The notes beneath the pieces are model-generated. The model was not told where the DNA came from, made no database searches, and saw only the letters and a program-made list of their open reading frames with translations. 64,000 nt of DNA from Betaproteobacteria bacterium (lineage in GTDB: Bacteria; Pseudomonadota; Gammaproteobacteria; Burkholderiales; SG8-39): assembly GCA_016195915.1 (NCBI GenBank), contig JACPYS010000049.1, forward strand, positions 1 to 64,000, written 5' to 3'. Position numbers and translations under genes: made by a program. Positions 58,424 to 64,000 of the stretch are shown in pieces; the stretch's first letter is position 1, and each line of letters starts with the position of its first letter.

Positions 58424-59416
58424 TTACTCGATTACCTCATCGGCGCGAAGCCGCACCGACCCCGGAATCTTGATGCCAAGCGCGCGGGCGGTCTTCAGGT
58501 TGAGCACCGTCCGTATGATGCTTGACTGCTCGACGGGAAGATCCGCCGGCTTTCCGCCTTGCAGGATTCGATGTACGTAATCGGCGGCACGCGAGTACAG
58601 CAGTTGGATGTCCGCTGCGTATGAGAGGAGTCCGCCCGCGTCCACATATTCACGCCGCTGGTATACGGCGAGAAGTCTGTGCTGCGCCACAAACTGCACG
58701 ATCTGATCACGGTGTTGCAGAAGCGGCCCGGATGCGCCGACGATGAGTCCCCGCACGCGCTCGCGCTTGATGGTCTCCAAGGACCGTTCGAGTTCGAACC
58801 GCTGGCGGCCGTCGAGCATCCGGATTGTCACTTTCATGACGCGCGCGTGCTCCTCGAGCTTGCGGAACGCCGCCGCCGACGCCTTGTTCGATGCGTCGAT
58901 GAGGTAGGCAAGCTGGGTCGTGCCGGGAGATATCTCGCGCAGAAGTTCGAGCAACTTTCCTCCGATCTCGACGCTCAGGATCGAAGTTCCTGTCGCGTTT
59001 CCGCCCGGACGCGCCAAGCTCGCCACGAGCCCACTGCCGACCGGGTCTCCGGCCGAAGCGAACACGATCGGAATGCTCGAAGTCGCCTTCATCGCCGCGA
59101 TCGTCGGTGGGGTGCCTGTACAAACGATGATGTCGGGCTTGAGCGCCACCAGTTCCGCCGCGAGCGCGGGCAGCCGCTCCGAGGCACCGCGAGCGTAACG
59201 CGCCTCGTAGGCGACATCGTTGCCCTCGGCAAGGACAAGTTCTCTGAGCCGATTGCGAAAGACGCGCCACAAATGATCGCGTGCGCCTTCCACGGCGTCG
59301 TCGAGGGTCGCGATCCGGTAGACGCGCTTGGCCGGTTGCGCGAGCAGCGCGTGCGGCGACGCGAGGGCACCGCCCGCCAGAATGACAAAGGTGCGACGAC
59401 TGACGCGGGGACGCAT
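58424..59416 (-). CDS. ABC transporter substrate-binding protein (PF04392/DUF534 family)
   Basis: A 330-residue exported protein with a Tat-like signal (RVSRRTFVILAGGALASPHA). Segments VYRIATLDDAVEGARD, LVALKPDIIVCTGTPPT, SLARPGGNATGTSI and PADLPVEQSSIIRTVLNLKT identify the family. The ATG at 59416 is used; a GTG one codon earlier is also possible. The small ParD-like fragment upstream overlaps it. A truncated near-copy lies at 57462. Confidence 0.9.
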   Translation of the reverse strand: MRPRVSRRTFVILAGGALASPHALLAQPAKRVYRIATLDDAVEGARDHLWRVFRNRLRELVLAEGNDVAYEARYARGASERLPALAAELVALKPDIIVCTGTPPTIAAMKATSSIPIVFASAGDPVGSGLVASLARPGGNATGTSILSVEIGGKLLELLREISPGTTQLAYLIDASNKASAAAFRKLEEHARVMKVTIRMLDGRQRFELERSLETIKRERVRGLIVGASGPLLQHRDQIVQFVAQHRLLAVYQRREYVDAGGLLSYAADIQLLYSRAADYVHRILQGGKPADLPVEQSSIIRTVLNLKTARALGIKIPGSVRLRADEVIE

Positions 59417-59559
59417 CACGGAAAAAATATGTCCGTATTCAGGACGCGGGTCAGCGCCTTGGCCGCGGCGTCGTCGAACTGCCCGGACTTCGCCACCCAG
59501 CCGATCAGATACCGGATGAGCGTTTTGGGTACGCTGACGTTGACGTTGTGGTGCGACAT
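59416..59559 (-). pseudogene. Possible ParD/RHH antitoxin fragment
   Basis: A 47-codon frame begins MSHHNVNVSVPKTLIRYLIG and continues WVAKSGQFDDAAAKALTRVL. The NVNVSVP strand and the following helix resemble ribbon-helix-helix antitoxins of the ParD kind, but the second half is missing. It overlaps the start of the substrate-binding gene. No toxin is adjacent. The call is weak. Confidence 0.4.
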
Positions 59560-59570
59560 ATAGTTAACCG

Positions 59571-59738
59571 TTAACCAAGAATACCGCCCGAATTCCGCTC
59601 GGATCTCGGGCTTGGGCAGGGGAGCGGATCCGAAAGTGAACATAATCCGGATTGTGCGCCGCTGCAATCGCCTGACCGCGCCGTGCCCGCGCGGTATTCT
59701 GCATTTGGACTCGGATTGACTTTCCTTCTATCTCTTGC
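59571..59738. repeat. Dispersed repeat unit, copy 3
   Basis: It begins TTAACCAAGAATACCGCCC, contains GATTGTGCGCCGCTGCAATC, and ends near CTATCTCTTG. Compared with copies 1 and 2 it differs at about ten positions in the first 110 bases, so it is the most diverged long copy. It separates a ParD-like fragment from a PIN fragment. Confidence 0.85.
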
Positions 59739-59783
59739 CGGACTGGCGCACCAGGGGATCGGACCGCATGCCCTGGCGGTAGC

Positions 59784-60000
59784 GTGACGATTCTCGATCT
59801 GGTGTGCGCGCCGGCTTGGCGGGTGCTCGATGTTCCGTCCGGGCTGCCGCGCATTGCCGAGCTGCTCAGGAAATACGCCGATCGGCCGATGGATTTCGCC
59901 GACGCCTCGCTGGGATGGGCGGCGGAGCAAAGCGCCGCGCGCGATTGGTCACGTCTGAGGCGACGCCGCGGCGTGGCCGATGAAAGAAAGCGGGGAGAAG
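59784..60000 (+). pseudogene. PIN-domain gene remnant, followed by gene-free sequence
   Basis: The plus strand encodes LPRIAELLRKYADRPMDFAD and ASLGWAAEQ, the second half of a VapC-type PIN domain (compare PRMGQILTKYPGADLADASL of the toxin at 33195). The catalytic N-terminal strand is absent, and the frame becomes random after about 59960. The rest up to 60225 shows nothing recognisable. Confidence 0.6.
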
Positions 60001-60225
60001 CCAGCAACCGGCAAGCAGAAACCGGCAAACTTCCACAAGCAACCGCCCGGGCCGTTCAGCAACCATCAAACGGTGCGGCCCGGGTCTGCGGCCGCTGTAG
60101 CCAGCAAGCCCCGTAGGAGCCGAGTCGGTTTCAATGACCGATGGCGAAGCCCCTCCCCGACCGCGTGCGATCACCGGCCAAGGCCGGCGGGCCCGATGTG
60201 CGGCGGCACCGGACCGGCGGGCGGC

Positions 60226-60825
60226 TCAAGCCGCCAGCCCCGCGATTCCCAGGACTTCCTGCGGCAATTCGATCTCGAGCCGGTCACGGTTGAGATCCGC
60301 GATGTCATCGAGCAGCCGCGTGGCGCGCGTCTGCTCGCTCGCCAGCTTCGCGCGCAGCATCTCGACGAAGGGCTGGTCGGCCGTCTGCAGCGTGACGCTG
60401 CGCGACGCATGCCGGCCGAAGCCGAACGGCTCGGTCTCACCGATCAATTGCGCGGGTAGCGAGCGCACGCCCTCGGGGCGCACCATGTCTGCCCTCTGTC
60501 CGTCGAGCAACGCCTTGTAGAGCGCGGCGCGGCGTTTGGCCGCCTCCGCCTCGGCAAGCTTTCCGGAAATGCCGAGTTGGGCGTTCTTCAGTGCAAGGGC
60601 GGAGCGAATCGCGGCCACGGCGTGAGCCCCGATCTCGACCAGTGCCAGATCAGCGGCAGCGCGGTGCACGATCTCGGCAGCTTTCTCCTCGATCCCTTCT
60701 CTGTTCCACGACGAGATGGTCGTAGACGTGAAGGCGGCCTTCACGTTGGCCTCGCGCTCTTTGAGCGCCGCGTTGATCCGCTCGGCAACCTTGTGCCAGC
60801 GGGTGAGTGTAAGCAGGTAGTTCAT
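60226..60825 (-). CDS. Hypothetical helical protein
   Basis: A 199-residue protein, strongly helical and probably coiled-coil (EREANVKAAFTSTTISSWN, LAEAEAAKRRAALYKALLDG, LASEQTRATRLLDDIADLNR). No signal peptide, membrane segment or family is recognised. The continuous frame and an ATG divergent from the XRE gene support a real gene. It may belong to a phage-like or plasmid-like remnant, but nothing proves this. Confidence 0.55.
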   Translation of the reverse strand: MNYLLTLTRWHKVAERINAALKEREANVKAAFTSTTISSWNREGIEEKAAEIVHRAAADLALVEIGAHAVAAIRSALALKNAQLGISGKLAEAEAAKRRAALYKALLDGQRADMVRPEGVRSLPAQLIGETEPFGFGRHASRSVTLQTADQPFVEMLRAKLASEQTRATRLLDDIADLNRDRLEIELPQEVLGIAGLAA

Positions 60826-60912
60826 GTGATTGCTCTTGATCCATGCAGAACAGGGTTACGAGGTGGCGAACGTTACGCGCGCGATTTCACGCACGCAAGA
60901 AATTTTCTCTCC

Positions 60913-60972
60913 GAGTGTCGCATTCGAGCAACACAAATCGACAGGAGTGTCGTATTGTTCAATATATTAAAC
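60913..60972 (+). promoter_or_regulatory. Operator-like repeats upstream of the XRE regulator
   Basis: GAGTGTCGCATT (60913-60924) and GAGTGTCGTATT (60945-60956) are direct repeats 32 bp apart, three helical turns. Next to them is GTTCAATATATTAAAC (60957-60972), a palindrome with one mismatched pair, in an AT-rich stretch that stands out from the GC-rich surroundings. This is the expected place for autoregulation by the XRE protein. Confidence 0.5.
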
Positions 60973-60990
60973 ATTCTTCAAGGACGTGCC

Positions 60991-61488
60991 ATGCGAATTC
61001 AGGAGCTCGGCTACAGGATCCGGAAGGCAAGGCGCGCGCGCGGGCTTACGCAAGCACAACTGGCTCGTACAGTGAGCCTGTCGCGCACTACAATCAATCA
61101 ACTTGAAAATGGTCTGTTTCCGGATATCGGCGTGAGAAAGGCACAAGCGGCATTGGAAGCACTTGGCCTCGAGCTGTGCATCCGGCCCGCGCAGAGAACG
61201 CGACGGCCGGACTATGTGCGCATGGCCTGCAGTTCCGCGAGCGTGAGCTACAGGGAGAAGCTCTCGGAGGGCGAACTCGTGCGCGCGCTTCTTACCGGAC
61301 GCATCCCTCCGCGCAGGCGCCCGCATCTGCGCATGCTGCTCGAGGAATCGCCATTCGACGTGCTCAAGGGCACGCTGGACGAGATCGGCAAGTACGCCCG
61401 GCCTGGCAGAGTCGCGGGAAACCTGCTCGCTATCGCTGAATCGCTCGGCTCTTCGCGCAAGCTGCAAAGATGGCTGGCGAGTTTCTGA
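60991..61488 (+). CDS. XRE-family HTH regulator (antitoxin of an AbiEii-like pair)
   Basis: A 165-residue protein with an N-terminal helix-turn-helix: YRIRKARRARGLTQAQLART, VSLSRTTINQLENGLFPDIG. The C-terminal half (about 70-165) is basic and helical, ending LGSSRKLQRWLASF. It overlaps the next gene by 19 bp, the layout of a regulator/antitoxin followed by its nucleotidyltransferase toxin. The ATG at 60991 starts the HTH. Confidence 0.82.
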   Translation: MRIQELGYRIRKARRARGLTQAQLARTVSLSRTTINQLENGLFPDIGVRKAQAALEALGLELCIRPAQRTRRPDYVRMACSSASVSYREKLSEGELVRALLTGRIPPRRRPHLRMLLEESPFDVLKGTLDEIGKYARPGRVAGNLLAIAESLGSSRKLQRWLASF

Positions 61489-62324
61489 GCCACTGGCAGG
61501 CGCTGTTCGCCCGGGCACTCGCGATCCTGGAAGCGCCGGCAGGTGCTGCGCGCGCCGACGATTGGAGCCTGGGCGGGGGAACCGCGCTGATGATCAAGTT
61601 CCGCCACCGGGTGAACACGAACATCGGCATCTGCCTCGTCGATCCGCAGATGCTGAGGGATCTGTCGCCGCGACTCAACCCGGCGGCGGCGGATCTCACG
61701 TGGGGCTACGTGGAGCATGCCCGCTTCATGCGGCTGTATCTTCCTGAAGGCGAGATCGACTTCACGGCCTCGGCCAGTCTGACGCCAAATCCCGCAACGG
61801 TTACCCGCATCCTGGGGCGCGAGGTGAGGATCGAGACGCCGGCGGAGATCGTGGCCAAGATGATCTGGCACCGGGCCGCGTCGCTCGCAGCCCGGGACGT
61901 GTTCGATCTGGCCTGCGTCGTGGAACGCGAACCAGCGGCGCTGCTGCGCATCCCCGAAATCCTCGCCGCCCGCCGGATGGTTCTGTTGCAGCATCTCGAA
62001 CAACAGGAGCAATTGCTGCGCGAGGATTTCGAGGCCTTGGACGTGCTCGACTACCGGCCGGAGTTCGATGACTGCCTCGCGGTAATCGCGCGTGCGCTCG
62101 CGGAGATCGCTCCGCGAACGCCGCACCGGGTCGAACAGACGCTCGCCCGTTACGATCTTCCGCCGGGCCTGATCCAGGCGCAGGCGCGTCGCGGGACTGC
62201 TGCCGGGCGGTCGCTGTATGTATCCCGGTCCAGCGCACGCTTCCGCGGCAGCGACAATTCCCCGGCGACGTGGGACGTCATTCCAAACTCCAGACAGGGA
62301 CCGAGCGCATACTTTCCGCCATGA
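61470..62324 (+). CDS. AbiEii-like nucleotidyltransferase with altered active site
   Basis: A 284-residue protein with the AbiEii/AbiGii fold: DWSLGGGTALMIKFRHRVNT, EIDFTASASLTP, RIETPAEIVAKMIWHR and SLAARDVFDLACVVEREP. In active members the strand after GGGTAL...HR carries D-x-D; here it reads TNIGICLVD, so the usual aspartates are replaced by Asn and Gly. It may be inactive or use another residue. It is coupled to the XRE regulator gene. Confidence 0.78.
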   Translation: MAGEFLSHWQALFARALAILEAPAGAARADDWSLGGGTALMIKFRHRVNTNIGICLVDPQMLRDLSPRLNPAAADLTWGYVEHARFMRLYLPEGEIDFTASASLTPNPATVTRILGREVRIETPAEIVAKMIWHRAASLAARDVFDLACVVEREPAALLRIPEILAARRMVLLQHLEQQEQLLREDFEALDVLDYRPEFDDCLAVIARALAEIAPRTPHRVEQTLARYDLPPGLIQAQARRGTAAGRSLYVSRSSARFRGSDNSPATWDVIPNSRQGPSAYFPP

Positions 62325-62506
62325 CCGACAATACCGAGATTCTGAGGTACGCATCGAGCGGCGCCTCGAACTGACTTCGGTCTGGCCGGAGCCGCTCGCT
62401 CCGATGCGCCAGAGCCCAGCGCGATGAGAAGCTTGCGACCTGCGTACATGTCCCTTGCCAGTCTGCAATTCATTCAGTCACGAGCCTTCCTCCGGCGTCG
62501 ACATCG

Positions 62507-62543
62507 TTTGACGTCGGGTCGGCGATTGTTCACAGTGTACGTC
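62507..62543 (+). promoter_or_regulatory. Shared 37-bp upstream element, copy 2
   Basis: It matches the element at 48908-48944: TTTGACG, CGGGTCGG and TTGTTCACAGTG in the same spacing. It ends 24 bp before the ATG of the MmgE/PrpD gene. A common regulator for this gene and the CoA-ligase operon is the simplest reading. The rest of 62325-62566 holds nothing recognisable. Confidence 0.55.
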
Positions 62544-62566
62544 ACCGCTCAACGCCCGATGACGAC

Positions 62567-63889
62567 ATGGCCGTGACGATCGAAGCCGCATTGCGCGACG
62601 CGCTCGCGTGGTCGTTTGCGGCAGTGCCGCCGGCCGCCGTGGATGCGAAGGCGCGCGAACTGCTGCTGGATACGATCGGATGCGTGATTGCCGCGAGCAT
62701 GGCGCCACGCTTGCGCGCGCTGGCGGGGCAGTTGGCCGCAACCGATCCGGGCGGCGTGTTGGTGCCGGGTTTCGGCGCATCGCTCTCGACCGGGTCGGCA
62801 AGCGCGCTGCTCGCCACTGCAGCCTGCTGGGACGAGGCCTGCGAGGGACTTGCGCGTGCGCACGGACGTCCCGGCGTGCCGGTGATCGCTGCCTGCCTCG
62901 CGCTTGCGCAGGTTCGATCCACGACGCTGAACGAATTGATCGCCGCAGTCGTCACCGGGTACGAAATCGGCGGACGTCTCGGAGAGGTGTTGCGCATTGC
63001 TCCCGGGATGCACGTCGACGGCACCTGGCCCGGGCTTGGCGTCGCCGCCGCGGCCGTGCGCTTGTCCGGCGGAAGCGCTGCGCAAGCGATGACGGCCGTG
63101 CGCATCGCCGCCTGCCAGATGCCGTACACGCTTTATCTGCCGGTGAAAACCGGCGCGGAGGCGAGGAGCACCTATCTCGCCCACTCGGCGCAGCTCGGGC
63201 TGCTCGCCGCAAACGCCGCGCTCGCCGGCTTGACGGCACCCGAAGGCGTTCTGGAGGAACTTCGCGCACGGGCGCTGGCTGGCGCGACGCGAACCGAGCG
63301 GGTCGCCCCAGCGGGCGAGTGGTTGATCAATGAGGCCTACCTCAAACCGTTCGCCGCGGTGCGCCACGTGCACTACGGCGCAGCAGCGGCGCTTGAACTG
63401 CGGCCACGGATCGCGGATCGGTTAAGCCGCGTCTCGCGAATCAGCTTATCGATCTATGCAGAGGCGCTCACCTACTGCGGCATTCGAGCGCCGGCCAACG
63501 CGATCCAGGCGCAGTTCAGCCTGTCCTATGGGATCGCATGCGCGCTCGTGGCGGGAGATCTCGCACCGTCTGCGTATTCAAGCGGCGCGCTCGAAAATAC
63601 GTTGGTGCGCTCCCTCGAAGCGAAAGTCGAATTGGGGGAGGATGTGCTGATGACCCGGGCCGCCCGGCGCGGTGCGCACCTGACGGTGGAGCTCTACGGC
63701 GAGAGGCTCGAGCACCGCGTGGATCGCGTCGTCGGCGATCCATCGATGCCGATGACGCGCGAACAGGCGGTGTGGAAGTTCGTGCGTTACACGCGCCGCA
63801 CGCCGCAGGACGCAGAATGGCTGCTTGATTCGCCGGGGGAGCGCGGCGTCGCTGCGCTGCTCGAGCGGTTCGCGCAGGAAACGGACTAA
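62567..63889 (+). CDS. MmgE/PrpD-family protein
   Basis: A 440-residue cytoplasmic protein. Conserved regions include ELLLDTIGCVIAASMAPRLR, AACWDEACEGLARAHGRPG, VVTGYEIGGRLGEVL and WLINEAYLKPFAAVRHVHYG. As with its homologue at 51403 (only distantly similar), it likely dehydrates or isomerises an organic acid. It ends by overlapping the last bases of a convergent Bug receptor gene. It has the shared 37-bp element upstream. Confidence 0.87.
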   Translation: MAVTIEAALRDALAWSFAAVPPAAVDAKARELLLDTIGCVIAASMAPRLRALAGQLAATDPGGVLVPGFGASLSTGSASALLATAACWDEACEGLARAHGRPGVPVIAACLALAQVRSTTLNELIAAVVTGYEIGGRLGEVLRIAPGMHVDGTWPGLGVAAAAVRLSGGSAAQAMTAVRIAACQMPYTLYLPVKTGAEARSTYLAHSAQLGLLAANAALAGLTAPEGVLEELRARALAGATRTERVAPAGEWLINEAYLKPFAAVRHVHYGAAAALELRPRIADRLSRVSRISLSIYAEALTYCGIRAPANAIQAQFSLSYGIACALVAGDLAPSAYSSGALENTLVRSLEAKVELGEDVLMTRAARRGAHLTVELYGERLEHRVDRVVGDPSMPMTREQAVWKFVRYTRRTPQDAEWLLDSPGERGVAALLERFAQETD

Positions 63890-64000
63890 TCGGCCCTGAT
63901 GTTTCCAGCGCGGATCACGCGCGCCCACTTGTCGATCTCGGAGCGCAGGTGCCGGCCGAAGTACTCCGGCGTTTCGCCGATCGGAAACGTTGCGAGCGCG
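63886..64000 (-). CDS. Bug/TctC-family receptor, C-terminal end (cut by window edge)
   Basis: The last 37 codons read FPIGETPEYFGRHLRSEIDK then WARVIRAGNIRAD and stop, matching the C-terminal helix of Bug receptors (compare EIAKWAKIVRDAKVTVN of the protein at 50439). The gene continues beyond the right edge. Its stop overlaps the convergent MmgE/PrpD stop. Confidence 0.85.
   Translation of the reverse strand, partial: ALATFPIGETPEYFGRHLRSEIDKWARVIRAGNIRAD

Noticed and set aside
1-64000. CRISPR arrays, rRNA and tRNA genes
   Set aside because: No regularly spaced repeats and no rRNA or tRNA-like segment were recognised on reading both strands; a covariance-model search would be decisive for tRNAs.

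Overview
The window looks like a chromosome segment of a GC-rich betaproteobacterium, probably Burkholderiales-like and possibly uncultured. The basis is four Bug/TctC-type periplasmic receptors (one cut by the right edge), a PEP-CTERM sorting tail, betaproteobacterial style mto, TrxC and Pal genes, and dense translationally coupled operons. No rRNA, tRNA or CRISPR array was recognised.

Layout. 1-6278: the edge of an IS1595-type transposase, an FAD oxidoreductase with a Bug receptor, a Phd/VapC pair, a class II aldolase with a second Bug receptor, and a DUF2891 protein. 6776-10753: an unknown gene, an Asp-box propeller with a MoaD/ThiS-like sulfur carrier, and an MFS transporter. 10770-14981: a methanethiol oxidase locus (double-thioredoxin protein, MtoX, SCO1/SenC, MauG-like dihaem protein). 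14987-22383: a decayed AAA/DUF4143 gene, ParDE, a CuA-like cupredoxin with a phosphoesterase, an ECF sigma/anti-sigma pair, and small redox and metal genes.

22420-42942 is the most striking part. Two paralogous six-gene membrane complexes of the hydrogenase-4/Ehr type lie in the same orientation about 5.6 kb apart. Complex A (22420-29727) has lost all four cysteines that bind the NiFe site. Complex B (35356-42942) keeps all four, carries a half-ferredoxin fused to its small subunit, and its large subunit ends exactly where a maturation protease would cut. Between them lie an unknown two-gene operon, a decayed fragment of a third small subunit, MNT/HEPN and VapBC-type modules, and a truncated AvcD-like deaminase abutting a PIN-gene fragment. 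A MarR-type regulator precedes complex B, and a perfect palindrome lies upstream of it.

43795-48820 and 56357-60000 are repeat-rich. A dispersed unit of about 155-185 bp (three long copies, two partial) sits near intact and truncated ABC-type substrate-binding genes, and two long copies flank a TumE/TumA pair. Between these, 48963-54757 is a coupled catabolic operon (CoA ligase, Bug receptor, MmgE/PrpD, amidohydrolase, acyl-CoA dehydrogenase). The right end has an XRE/AbiEii-like pair and a second MmgE/PrpD gene. That gene shares a 37-bp upstream element with the CoA-ligase operon.

The window shows a metabolically versatile organism (methanethiol, organic acids, possibly H2) with about ten intact or decayed toxin-antitoxin-like modules and clear repeat-associated gene truncation.
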